Counted from the stretch's first letter, positions 1 to 7,946 are shown. The stretch is DNA of 18,690 bases from JBGSON01 sp041739085 (GCA_041739085.1 JBGSON010000031.1:1-18690), one strand, 5' to 3'. A program made the numbers and translations. The notes: generated by a model from the sequence alone, not told the origin.

Positions 1-1104
1 GCAATATTTCCTGTTTTTGAGTCCGACGCACCCAAAGAGATGCGAGGAGTTCGTGCACTGATCGATATAATCCGAATCCTGACAGTCAAAGGAATAGAGG
101 GCAAACCTCGTATGGTAGAGATCTGTGCATTGGCAGCACTCATAGCAGAGCTCCCCCCGATAGAGTCCGGTCGAGTCATGGCAGGATTTTGTCGACGGAG
201 ACCGCATGAGATATGCCGAATCCTCAGAATCTTCGAGCAGGAATGACTCTCTGCAGTTCTTGCAGTTTGTGATGTAATTTCCGGAACATCGCTCTGTCTT
301 TACATTGAAATCCGCGCGATGAAATGCGTCTTTCGAAACATGCTGGAGAAATTTTTCCCTGAGGCTCTCGATGAATTTCCGGGAATCGAGATGGAGTGAT
401 CTTATTTTTTCGAAATAGTCTCTTTCGGAATAGGGCTTGTTGAAGATATGAAACTTTTTGTTCCTCAGGTTCCAGCACATGAATGAGTGACTGCATCCCC
501 TGCAGTCATAGAGAAAATAGGAGTCGCTGCAATTCCGGCAGTGGGAGGAAAACAAGAGATTGAATCCGTCAAAGCAATAGACGCATTCGTAGCACTGCTC
601 CATTCCGAATGAATACGTAATATCGATCGAATCCCTGGAACTGAGGACCCGATAGGAATAGCAGAGGTCTTCATTCGACGCAAGGGACCGAGACATATAC
701 ATATTTTTACATTCCCAGACGTCATCGGCATAATCGCAGTTTTCAGAGTTCTTTCCGAGCTGATGGAAATGCGGTGTTTGTGACTGGAGTTCGCAGAGTT
801 GGTCAAAAAACGGCCGGCTCCAGTCGATCTCCATCTCGGGAGGAGTCCAGCGATCGGAGAACCATACATCCCTCTTGTACACCGGAAACCGGCAATCCGA
901 CGGAAATGTCGAGATAATGGATCCCCCGGAAAAATCACAAATCCTTTTCCTGAGAATCCCAAACGGCCAATGGGCTAGCCTCCGGTGCCTCCGGCATTCC
1001 GGGCACCGTGAAGGCTGAGGTAGTGACTGCTCCGCATACCACTTCGCATCCTCCTCCCGGACCTCGAACGATGCCGAACACTGCGCGCATGTTTTCATTG
1101 GCAT
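1..1104 (-). CDS. Cysteine-rich zinc-ribbon protein (CPR 'CaiB/BaiF'-labelled type), C-terminus cut by window edge
   Basis: The frame is open from ATG at 1104 to the window edge (368 residues seen, no stop), so the C-terminus is missing. The N-terminus holds a probable zinc ribbon: C6-x2-C9 and C34-x2-C37 (TCAQC, RCPEC), like the zf-trcl type. The rest is full of spaced cysteines (NCDY, CYECVYC, HCRNC, DCRGC, NCKNC, CYECCQC) with a repeated module: CWNLRNKKF near the middle matches CVGLKNRKYC at the truncated end. Similar proteins are common in CPR genomes and are often misnamed CaiB/BaiF; they have no CoA-transferase motifs. No signal peptide or membrane segment is visible. Function is unknown; metal binding is inferred. 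An in-frame TAA lies just upstream. ATG at 1098 (MKTCAQC) is an equally good start. No Shine-Dalgarno is seen. Confidence 0.85.
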   Translation of the reverse strand, partial: MPMKTCAQCSASFEVREEDAKWYAEQSLPQPSRCPECRRHRRLAHWPFGILRKRICDFSGGSIISTFPSDCRFPVYKRDVWFSDRWTPPEMEIDWSRPFFDQLCELQSQTPHFHQLGKNSENCDYADDVWECKNMYMSRSLASNEDLCYSYRVLSSRDSIDITYSFGMEQCYECVYCFDGFNLLFSSHCRNCSDSYFLYDCRGCSHSFMCWNLRNKKFHIFNKPYSERDYFEKIRSLHLDSRKFIESLREKFLQHVSKDAFHRADFNVKTERCSGNYITNCKNCRESFLLEDSEDSAYLMRSPSTKSCHDSTGLYRGELCYECCQCTDLYHTRFALYSFDCQDSDYIDQCTNSSHLFGCVGLKNRKYC

Positions 1105-1136
1105 TCCGGAAAAATAGCCGTCCCCTCTGCGGTTTT

Positions 1137-1165
1137 ATAATAAGACAAGATTCCTGGAGGAACAA
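1137..1165 (-). promoter_or_regulatory. Sigma70-type promoter of the zinc-ribbon gene
   Basis: On the minus strand, TTGTTC (1165-1160) and TATTAT (1142-1137) are separated by exactly 17 bases. The -10 box ends about 32 bases before the ATG at 1104, giving a short leader. It sits in the 104-base gap after the radical SAM gene, so the zinc-ribbon gene can be transcribed alone. No terminator for the radical SAM gene is visible in the gap. Confidence 0.6.
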
Positions 1166-1208
1166 TCCTATCGTTCAAAACTGGTCCTTTCCCATGCTTC
1201 GGTCCAAT

Positions 1209-3197
1209 CTAATTCGCTTTCCCATTCTGAATGTAAAACCAGACGCTTATGGGAATTTCGTTCCGATAGAGGATCACCTCTATTTGATATCCGGGATCGA
1301 GCATCGTTTTTGCCCCCGGTGTATTCCTCTGATAGCGGTCATATTCCGTAAGGTTCACTGCCAACATGTTGTTTACCCTTTCAAATTTGCTCCCGAATTG
1401 CTCGCTCAGTTTTTTGAATCTCTCTTCAAGCTCCACTGAGAGTTCTTTCAGTTCACCTGCACCGGCAAGTTCCTGGAGAAGAATGTCTTCACCGAGCTCA
1501 GAGAGGAGTGAACAAACCGCGCGTGAAAAAGGGGCTTTTTCCAGATCGTCTTTTGAAAATGGATCCGCCGCCGATATTTCTTCCAGCTTTTTCCTGAGCG
1601 CACTTTTTCCGTCCGGATACATCTTCTTCTCCCACGCTTCAAATTCATCGGTAAACGATCCGTCTGGATTCTGGATAGCGGGGCTTATTTCTGCGAGAAA
1701 CCTTCTTTCATCTCGGTGACCGTTGAAATTCTGAACCGCGTCATAAGCAATAAAATCGTACGGGGAATAGAGGAGGTCGTGTTTCAGCGAGGGGACCATG
1801 GCGACGATCTGGACCTGATCGATGTCGTCCCGCTGTCCGAATACGGCGTTTCTCTCCAGTCCTTCTTCGGCAAGCCTCGCGAGGAGTTCGGCGACCGTGA
1901 AATAGGAGAGGTTTTCATAAAGCCTTTCCCCCTTCTCATTGATCTGGTGGAAGAAATAATGCTGGAGTGTCCCTTTGGACACGACGGTCGGTTCATGTTT
2001 CACTTCAATGGGAACGCCCGTAGCTTGCGAGAGTGCCGCGACACGCTTCTCGATATGTACTCCCGCCTCCAGGGCTTCCCGTTCGGTGAGGAACGGATTC
2101 TTCATGATGTTGTACGCCGTGATGGAAATCCGCCTCTTCTCTTCTTCCGCCATTCCGGAAATCATGCGCACCGCTGCTTCAAATTCCGTCCAGCTATATT
2201 CTTTCTGGACAAGCGTTGAAACGAAATGATCGTCTGTTTCGAGCCCCATATAGATCTTCAGCTTCTGCCCGGGGCGGAGCGAAGAGAGGTCGTCACGGAC
2301 TTTTTCTGCCGCGATGTGTTCAGGCCGGGATTCGACGGAAAAGCATTGGACATATTCTCTCCCGGCGATGTCGGAAGCGATGAGGCGCCTTGTCTCAAGA
2401 GCAATCTCCGCATCGTGGTACCAGGATCCGTCATTGAGGAGTTCGATGGTATGGGGATGCTTCTCATCGGCTTTTGTCTTCTTGAGCCCATCCTGAAATG
2501 CGCGGAGCTGCATTTCGGGAGTAATGGGCCCGTGCTTCTGTTCAAACGCCTTCACCGCGTCCATTGCTTTTGAAAGTCCGCAGTAGTTGCACTTGTGGGG
2601 ACACGGGTGCTTCAGGAACGCGACATTCATCCGGTGGCCGTGCACAGCAATGATAACCGATCCGTCGTCTGTTTTCTTTTCGTCAAAGTCATGTCCCGCA
2701 GCACTCAGTTCATTTTCTTTTGCATGCATTTCTCCTTCTTCTCCGGGGCGGAAACGGAACACGACATCGGGAGCCGTTGCCGGGACTGCCCAGATGGATT
2801 TCTCGGCCGTTTCCGGCGTAAGGTTTTTCGGCGGCTCCTGAAAATGCCCCTTCCACTCCTGAGCCCTCTGATAGTGGTACACAAAAAGACTCAGCATCTC
2901 ATGCTGCCTTTCCGGAGGAAGTGTTGATTCAAAGCTTCCGAGAGGAGAAATATTCTCCCCTCCCCATTTTTTTATTGCCTCTCCCCATTCCGTTGCCCGG
3001 AGAAATTCAGCGTCATTCAGCCAAGGCTCTCCGCCTGAATGAAAAACCCCTCCTTGTTCTTTGATCAGTCCCTTTTTTGCATGCGGAACGATCGCTCTCA
3101 TAAAATCATAACCGGAGCGCTGTTCTTCTCCTCCATCATCGGGGAGAAAGGGATACTCTGGAAGTTCAGTCTGCCCGGGGATATTTGAACTAGCCAT
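1209..3197 (-). CDS. Large radical SAM protein of unknown function
   Basis: A 662-residue soluble protein. The radical SAM cluster motif is C199-x3-C203-x2-C206 (CPHKCNYC), which would bind a [4Fe-4S] cluster and S-adenosylmethionine. It is followed by strand motifs of the radical SAM barrel: ELLNDGSW (252-259), SVESRPEH (287-294) and MGLET (317-321). The ESRPE and GLE motifs recall the Elp3-like and archaeosine-synthase-like branch. About 200 residues precede the motif and about 250 follow the expected barrel; I recognise no domain in either part. No HAT (Elp3 acetyltransferase) domain is evident. The substrate is unknown; tRNA or protein modification is only a guess from the branch. The gene has its own near-consensus promoter. 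The start is MASSN at 3197, just downstream of that promoter. Confidence 0.85.
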   Translation of the reverse strand: MASSNIPGQTELPEYPFLPDDGGEEQRSGYDFMRAIVPHAKKGLIKEQGGVFHSGGEPWLNDAEFLRATEWGEAIKKWGGENISPLGSFESTLPPERQHEMLSLFVYHYQRAQEWKGHFQEPPKNLTPETAEKSIWAVPATAPDVVFRFRPGEEGEMHAKENELSAAGHDFDEKKTDDGSVIIAVHGHRMNVAFLKHPCPHKCNYCGLSKAMDAVKAFEQKHGPITPEMQLRAFQDGLKKTKADEKHPHTIELLNDGSWYHDAEIALETRRLIASDIAGREYVQCFSVESRPEHIAAEKVRDDLSSLRPGQKLKIYMGLETDDHFVSTLVQKEYSWTEFEAAVRMISGMAEEEKRRISITAYNIMKNPFLTEREALEAGVHIEKRVAALSQATGVPIEVKHEPTVVSKGTLQHYFFHQINEKGERLYENLSYFTVAELLARLAEEGLERNAVFGQRDDIDQVQIVAMVPSLKHDLLYSPYDFIAYDAVQNFNGHRDERRFLAEISPAIQNPDGSFTDEFEAWEKKMYPDGKSALRKKLEEISAADPFSKDDLEKAPFSRAVCSLLSELGEDILLQELAGAGELKELSVELEERFKKLSEQFGSKFERVNNMLAVNLTEYDRYQRNTPGAKTMLDPGYQIEVILYRNEIPISVWFYIQNGKAN

Positions 3198-3219
3198 ATA
3201 AAAATAAACCTATTGATTT

Positions 3220-3247
3220 ATTATACATTATGTTGTCTTTTTGTCAA
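3220..3247 (-). promoter_or_regulatory. Near-consensus sigma70-type promoter of the radical SAM gene
   Basis: Minus strand: perfect TTGACA (3247-3242) and perfect TATAAT (3225-3220), 16 bases apart. The ATG at 3197 is 22 bases beyond the -10 box, so the leader is very short. Only a weak AGG precedes the start. This is the best promoter match in the window and implies strong constitutive expression. Confidence 0.8.
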
Positions 3248-3284
3248 TTTTCACCGCTAAGTGATGTGAAGGATTGTTCCCCCG

Positions 3285-3505
3285 ACTCAGGACTTTCTAA
3301 TTTTTCTCGCCCTCATCTTCTCTGCATAACTGAGAAAAAGCTCATTCCGATGGAACGACTCTTTCTGAGTCGTCCCGCCTCGTTTGTGTTCTATTTCTTG
3401 GGCGACAACAAAATGAAACTCAGGACTTTTTTAATTTCTGCACATTTCGACCACTTTAAATATTTTCGCCCTCTTCATCCTTGCAGAAACTGAGAAAAAA
3501 TTCAT
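3285..3505. repeat. Degenerate direct repeat of the 3' end of the 764-residue gene plus downstream DNA
   Basis: Copy A (about 3285-3346) and copy B (about 3417-3505) share blocks in the same order: ACTCAGGACTTT, TAATTT, TTTTCTCGCCCTC or TTTTCGCCCTC, TGCA-AACTGAGAAAAA and TTCAT. Copy B carries roughly 25 extra bases in the middle. Copy B covers the last codons of the 764-residue gene and its trailer; copy A lies wholly in the gap. On the minus strand copy A can be read as NELFLSYAEK, resembling DEFFLSFCKD at the gene's end. It may be the remnant of a duplicated gene end or a short repeat element. The rest of the 258-base gap holds only a hairpin and the radical SAM promoter. Confidence 0.5.
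3355..3373 (-). terminator. Hairpin downstream of the 764-residue gene, possible weak terminator
   Basis: A perfect 7-bp stem (ACGACTC / GAGTCGT) with a 5-base loop, extended by two G-C pairs past one mismatch. It lies about 80 bases after the stop of the 764-residue gene and before the radical SAM promoter. On the minus strand the first T-run (TTTTT) begins only about 13 bases after the stem, so it is not a classic intrinsic terminator. Confidence 0.35.
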
Positions 3506-5750
3506 CAAACGGGATGTCCGATATGTGCCCCTTTATCCTCCCCTGCTCGGTCGTGACGGAAAGTTCTCTTTTTCTGTCGAGAATCTCACATAATCTCTTG
3601 ATGTAGTTGATGGTCTTCATCATCTCTCCAAAAATACGATTGAATCTGGGCGTCGGCTTTTGGGCTTCAACGAGATGGACATCAAGATGGCGGCGGATCT
3701 CATCCAGTTTCCCGTCGAGCGTCAGGGGGTGAAGATGATCCCCATGAACGGATACTTCGCGATAGAGGTGCATGAGCTCGATTTGAGCTCTGTGGACTTT
3801 TGCGACGAGATAGAGATTGAGGAGTTCAGCCACTTCTCTTTCTCCGTCTGGAGATCCTTCCCGGAGCGCCTTCATGAACTCTTCTGACTGAGCGAGGAAT
3901 GCCTTCGCAAAGGTAAGATGCGGTTCAAAACTGATCTTTGCTATCTCCTGCCGTTCCTCCTCCATCTTTTTCAGCGTTCCTGCTTTCCCTTTCGGGGAAA
4001 GCCATATCCTTGATCCGAAAATTCTTCTCTTCTCGGGGAGTTCCATACGCTCAATAAATGCGAGGGCGAGTTCATCTTCTCTCGAAGCGAGCGTTGCGAA
4101 AATCGTTGCATCCGGTCCCTGGATGACTTCCGACACACCGGAGATTTTTCCTCTTCTCCTCGCGACGTTTCCAACTCCTGCCGTAAAAGAAGTGGCAATG
4201 GCTCCGGGATTAAACCTATCGAGAATATCCCGCAGGGTTTTTGCATGTTCCAATCTTTCCAGAAGCCTCACTTTTTCCCTATCGCGCACCCCTTTGAGAA
4301 GCTTGATGGCCTCTGCGATCCGTCCCTTAATCGTATCCATGTCCGGCAGATATTCTTTCTCGGCTTCCAGTCCTGCTTCTCCAACCTGTCCGTCTCTGTT
4401 CAGGGCGGATCGTATGCGCCCAATAATAACGGCAACCGGCCCCATCTGTTTTGTTATTTCTTCCTGGTATCCGGTTCTGATGTGCTCCGTCCGCCGCGTC
4501 ATCCCATAGACATCGTGGCGGACAAGGCTCTTTCTCGAGCTTTGTTCTGCGATTCGGCATGTCGTAAGGAGGTATCCTTCGTTCTCTCCCGCACCGATCC
4601 TGAATATCCTGACAAATTCCTTTTCTCCCTTTATTCTCTCTCCGTCCTCTTCCGAAGAAAGGGTGATCGGCTCAAGATGAAGGATCATTTCCCTCACCGC
4701 TTCCACTGCGGCAGTTTGAAGCTCCATCCTCTCTATGCCACTCGCGTGCTTCGGGGGAATGAACTGAGTGAGTCCGAGATTCTTCAGCAGGTTTGGAGTG
4801 AAGAACTCAGGGTTGATGACTATGCTCCCGATTGCTTCTTTCAGTTTTTCCGGAGTGTCGATTTCCTCTTCAGAAAAAACGATCCGGTCTCCATATTCGG
4901 TGAAAATGTTCTGGATCGCCTTCATAAAAGGAGCGCATTTCATCCACGGACTCTGCAGGGAGTCCTTTTTCTTCTCCCTGATCCCTTTTTTCTTCTCCCT
5001 TCTCCATTCTTGTGTTTCCCCGACGAGTTCCTCCCTCTTTTTTATCCACGTCTCATTCCTCATCTGCGTCCTTCTCGCGTCAAAGAGAAGCTTGAATATC
5101 CTGAGTCTTCGTTCCACCACGAATTTCTGCGCATCCGGCGAAATCTTGGAAAAAATCCTTTCGAAACTCGCCGTGAGAGATCGGGTGATCCCCGGATGAT
5201 CCGGAATGGGATCCGCTACTTCAAATAATTGATTCCTCACTTCGTCCACCGCCTCGGAGTTCACTCGTATTCTCTCCTCTTGATGCGCCCCTTTCCTCGG
5301 AATCCGGTGGTCAAGCTGAAGGGCTCCCAGCATTCCCGGAGTGAAGTCTTTGGGATCGATGAGGATCGCCTGAAGGGCCTCTCTCATCCCCCCCTCCATT
5401 CGGAGTTCCCATGGTTCAAAGCGGATCCTGTCTTCTATTGGTGTGACGACCGCCTGGGCATAGTCCAAAAAATTCTTCCGGTGACCTCGTCTTTGAGAAG
5501 GCGGTGGCTCTTCTTTCTTGTCCTGCCAGAGCGCATTACTCAGCTGCGGTTCCAGGACTTCCCGTAAAAGCTGAAATATTTCAAGATGCCTCTGAACCAC
5601 TTCAAGAGGCGTGTTCTCATCAATTTCTCCAATTGCTGACTCAAATCTTCTCCTGAGAGACACCACGACAGGATTTCCTTCCTGTGATAAAAATTCTCTC
5701 AACTCCTCAGGAATCGCCGTTTCCAGATACTCGTTCCGATCGATTGGCAT
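3456..5750 (-). CDS. Large charged orphan protein with an internal tandem duplication
   Basis: A 764-residue, highly charged, predicted soluble protein that I do not recognise; no signal peptide or membrane segment. Its first half is an internal tandem repeat: residues about 29-182 match about 190-364. Paired landmarks are LEIFQLLREV (56-65) with LRIFKLLFDA (216-225), IEDRIRF with YGDRIVF, IDPKDFTPGMLGAL with INPEFFTPNLLKNL, RIPRKGA with FIPPKHA, and SEAVDEVR with TAAVEAVR. The second repeat carries a lysine-rich insertion near 250-263 (EKKKGIREKKK). The second half (about 370-764) is a different, mostly helical-looking region with GPDATIFATLASRED near 545 and long charged helices near 575-720. 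It has its own promoter, and its end is partly duplicated downstream. Function is unknown; the surrounding genes do not settle it. Confidence 0.8.
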   Translation of the reverse strand: MPIDRNEYLETAIPEELREFLSQEGNPVVVSLRRRFESAIGEIDENTPLEVVQRHLEIFQLLREVLEPQLSNALWQDKKEEPPPSQRRGHRKNFLDYAQAVVTPIEDRIRFEPWELRMEGGMREALQAILIDPKDFTPGMLGALQLDHRIPRKGAHQEERIRVNSEAVDEVRNQLFEVADPIPDHPGITRSLTASFERIFSKISPDAQKFVVERRLRIFKLLFDARRTQMRNETWIKKREELVGETQEWRREKKKGIREKKKDSLQSPWMKCAPFMKAIQNIFTEYGDRIVFSEEEIDTPEKLKEAIGSIVINPEFFTPNLLKNLGLTQFIPPKHASGIERMELQTAAVEAVREMILHLEPITLSSEEDGERIKGEKEFVRIFRIGAGENEGYLLTTCRIAEQSSRKSLVRHDVYGMTRRTEHIRTGYQEEITKQMGPVAVIIGRIRSALNRDGQVGEAGLEAEKEYLPDMDTIKGRIAEAIKLLKGVRDREKVRLLERLEHAKTLRDILDRFNPGAIATSFTAGVGNVARRRGKISGVSEVIQGPDATIFATLASREDELALAFIERMELPEKRRIFGSRIWLSPKGKAGTLKKMEEERQEIAKISFEPHLTFAKAFLAQSEEFMKALREGSPDGEREVAELLNLYLVAKVHRAQIELMHLYREVSVHGDHLHPLTLDGKLDEIRRHLDVHLVEAQKPTPRFNRIFGEMMKTINYIKRLCEILDRKRELSVTTEQGRIKGHISDIPFDEFFLSFCKDEEGENI

Positions 5751-5770
5751 ATGTTCAAAAACAGGGTGGG

Positions 5771-5800
5771 ATTATCCTCTTCTTCTTGGCTTTCTGTCAA
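5771..5800 (-). promoter_or_regulatory. Sigma70-type promoter of the 764-residue gene
   Basis: Minus strand: perfect TTGACA (5800-5795) and GATAAT (5776-5771) with an 18-base spacer. The ATG at 5750 lies 20 bases past the -10 box, so the leader is only about 13-15 bases and carries no Shine-Dalgarno. It fits the 60-base gap after the M23 peptidase gene. Confidence 0.65.
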
Positions 5801-5810
5801 CAATTCAGGC

Positions 5811-6941
5811 TCAAAAATAGAGGAGCGGGTTCTTCTTCACGCCGTCTTCCCGGACTTCGAAATGGAGATGGATCCCCGTTCTTCCATACACCCGTCCCGT
5901 GTTCCCCTGGAAACTGATCGGCTGACCCTGGCTCACCCACTGTCCTTTTACAACATACATCTCCCGATTGTGCGCATAGAGGGTCTTGAGACCGTTTCCG
6001 TGATCGATGATGATGACGTTTCCATATCCCCCGTTCCAACCCGTTGCTGCCTTTTCCACGGTACCATCCGCTGCGGCATAGATCGTCGCTCCGCCGGGAG
6101 CTGCAATATCGATCGCATAATGCCCGTACCGGTAATACTGGGTGATCCCGCCGGATGTGGGACGGATGAGCCCGACGCCGGACGACGGAGCATACCCCGC
6201 GTCAGACGGAGCACTCATGTAGCCGTTCCCGCCGCCGCCCGATTTCGCGACATAGACCTTCGGAGGAGGATCTTTCTTCGCCCCCGGGATGATGAGCTCT
6301 TCCACGATTGCCAGCTCCACACCTTCTTGAAGATTGTTTTGGGAAAGGATATCCGCATCCTTCACCTTATATTTTTTCGCAAGCTTGTCGATCGTGTCCC
6401 CCTTTTTTACCTCATGGATGAGCCCGTTCACCGGAATGATCTTCAGCACCTGTCCTTTCTTGAGGACATTCGGATTCGTGAGATTGTTGTTGTCGATGAT
6501 CGTCTTTCTCGTCACTCCGAATTTCTGGGCGATCTCGGAGATCGTGTCTCCGCTCTGGACTTCATACTCTACGATGTCCGTCATCCCGATTCGGCTCACG
6601 TCCGCATCGATGATTTCCGGCTTAACGAGGAATCCCTCCTCGAGCATTCCCACGTCATAACTCTCCTGAAAAAAGACATCCTCCATCTGGAGCGGCGTCA
6701 TCCAAAATTCCTCTTCCGTGCTCACAAACTGGGGAAAGAGGGTAAACACAAAGAAACTGAGAACGCTGACAGAAGTCGCCCTCCAGAAAAAATTCCGCTC
6801 GATCTTCCTTTCCCGGGGAGTGAGGAGTCCCTGGACCTGTTTCCAGTTCTTGAGGAGCGGAGAAAGGAGCTGGAGCTGCTCGTGTCGCTTTTTTCTCGCT
6901 ATTTTGTTGACACTCGTTTCGCTAAATGAGAAGAAGGTCAT
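5811..6941 (-). CDS. LysM/M23 peptidoglycan endopeptidase, membrane-anchored
   Basis: A 376-residue envelope protein. A basic N-terminus is followed by one hydrophobic segment (about 53-72), an anchor or uncleaved signal. Two LysM domains follow: about 124-169 (YEVQSGDTISEIAQKFGV) and 174-219 (HEVKKGDTIDKLAKKYKV), which bind peptidoglycan glycans. After a Gly/Ser/Pro linker (222-255) comes an M23/LytM peptidase domain with all zinc and catalytic residues: H274-x3-D278 (HYAID), H324 (YAH) and H358-x-H360 (HLHFEV). It should cut peptide cross-links in the wall, probably for growth or daughter-cell separation. It may instead be a regulator such as NlpD, but the intact active site argues for an enzyme. 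It has its own promoter and sits beside the FtsQ/DacA genes. No Shine-Dalgarno is visible at the start. Confidence 0.93.
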   Translation of the reverse strand: MTFFSFSETSVNKIARKKRHEQLQLLSPLLKNWKQVQGLLTPRERKIERNFFWRATSVSVLSFFVFTLFPQFVSTEEEFWMTPLQMEDVFFQESYDVGMLEEGFLVKPEIIDADVSRIGMTDIVEYEVQSGDTISEIAQKFGVTRKTIIDNNNLTNPNVLKKGQVLKIIPVNGLIHEVKKGDTIDKLAKKYKVKDADILSQNNLQEGVELAIVEELIIPGAKKDPPPKVYVAKSGGGGNGYMSAPSDAGYAPSSGVGLIRPTSGGITQYYRYGHYAIDIAAPGGATIYAAADGTVEKAATGWNGGYGNVIIIDHGNGLKTLYAHNREMYVVKGQWVSQGQPISFQGNTGRVYGRTGIHLHFEVREDGVKKNPLLYF

Positions 6942-6997
6942 GAATCGATATGAAAAGCCCCCGCCGGAATCACAGATTTTTTCCCACCCGAATAAGA

Positions 6998-7026
6998 ATT
7001 GTATCCAATTTGGCCAAAAAAATCAA
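6998..7026 (-). promoter_or_regulatory. Sigma70-type promoter of the LysM/M23 gene
   Basis: Minus strand: TTGATT (7026-7021) and TACAAT (7003-6998), exactly 17 bases apart. The ATG at 6941 is 56 bases beyond the -10 box, a longer leader than at other genes here. It sits in the 141-base gap after the D,D-carboxypeptidase gene, separating the M23 gene from that operon. Confidence 0.65.
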
Positions 7027-7082
7027 TCGAGCACCTGAAAATGGAGTGAAGAGATGACATGAAAAGTCAAGGGATTTTTTGA

Positions 7083-7946
7083 TTATTCCTCTTCCCGGAG
7101 GAAGGGCGAGAGAATCGCCTTCGCATCACCGAACCGGTCGGTGCTTCCGAGAAGGACGATGAGGTATTCCTTTCCTTCGTCTTCAAAAAGGGTGATGAGA
7201 CATTCTCCTGCTTCATCTGTGGTCCCCGTCTTGAATCCCGTCACGGAGAATGGCGAGTAGAGAAGCGCATTCGTCGTCCTGAGATCATGGGATATTTCTC
7301 CGTCGACGGAGCTCACCGTCACCAGCTTTGTGGCGATAATAGGGCGCACTTCAGGATGCTCCAGGACTTTACGGGAAAGAATACTGAGATCCCTTGCGGT
7401 CGAAACGTGCCCCTCTTCATCAAGTCCGTGGACATTTTCAAAATGAGTATCCTCCATGCCGAGAGTGAGTGTCCGCTGGTTCATCTCATCGACAAAAGCC
7501 TCTTCCGAGCCGGAATGATAAATCGCGAGGACCCGCGCCGCATCCCCTGCAGAGTTTATGAGCGTACCCCGAAGAAGATTTCCCACTGTTATCCTCTCTC
7601 CGGGGACAAGGTTCATTTTCGATCCTTCGATCTGCAAAAAATCATTGGGAACAGCGGCGACTTCACTCAATTCATGATCCTCGAGGATGATGAGGACGAC
7701 CATGAGTTTTGTGAGACTCGCCATAGCGCGCTTCTCGTCCGGATGAAACGCCCAGATCTCACCCGAAGAAGCGACATCGGTGATAAGTGCAGAAGGGGCG
7801 GTGATCACGGGGGAAAAATACAAAAAGGGGGTCGGAGGAGGGGCGACTTCAAAATGAGCTCCGGGAAGAGGTGAAGCAAGGGATGGCTCCATGCCATCGA
7901 ACGAAAAGAGGAGTGACGCCATGAGGAATGCGAAGAATTCGCCCAT
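7083..7946 (-). CDS. D-alanyl-D-alanine carboxypeptidase (S11 / PBP5-like)
   Basis: A 287-residue S11-type penicillin-binding protein that should trim the terminal D-Ala from wall peptides outside the membrane. The N-terminus is hydrophobic (about 4-15), a signal-like segment. Active-site motifs are S77-L-T-K80 (ASLTKLM) with the nucleophilic serine, S132-A-G in the place of SxN (NSAGDAA), and K239-T-G241 (GFKTGTTDEAG). The usual Asn of SxN is Gly here, which is unusual; other family residues look intact, so some activity is likely but not certain. It ends soon after the catalytic domain, without PBP5's C-terminal amphipathic anchor. Its ATG overlaps the ftsQ stop (TAATG), implying translational coupling. 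Confidence 0.9.
   Translation of the reverse strand: MGEFFAFLMASLLFSFDGMEPSLASPLPGAHFEVAPPPTPFLYFSPVITAPSALITDVASSGEIWAFHPDEKRAMASLTKLMVVLIILEDHELSEVAAVPNDFLQIEGSKMNLVPGERITVGNLLRGTLINSAGDAARVLAIYHSGSEEAFVDEMNQRTLTLGMEDTHFENVHGLDEEGHVSTARDLSILSRKVLEHPEVRPIIATKLVTVSSVDGEISHDLRTTNALLYSPFSVTGFKTGTTDEAGECLITLFEDEGKEYLIVLLGSTDRFGDAKAILSPFLREEE

Noticed and set aside
3198..3455. Small gene in the gap between the radical SAM and 764-residue genes
   Set aside because: The only open frame there has no recognisable start context and low-complexity content; the gap is explained by a promoter, a hairpin and the degenerate repeat.
4245..5228. 327-codon plus-strand frame inside the 764-residue gene
   Set aside because: Low-complexity Phe/Leu/Arg composition typical of an antisense frame; the minus-strand frame is longer, has a promoter, and shows an internal domain repeat.
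5751..6929. 392-codon open frame on the plus strand opposite the M23 gene
   Set aside because: Arginine/leucine-rich shadow of the LysM/M23 gene, whose domains and catalytic residues are clear on the minus strand.
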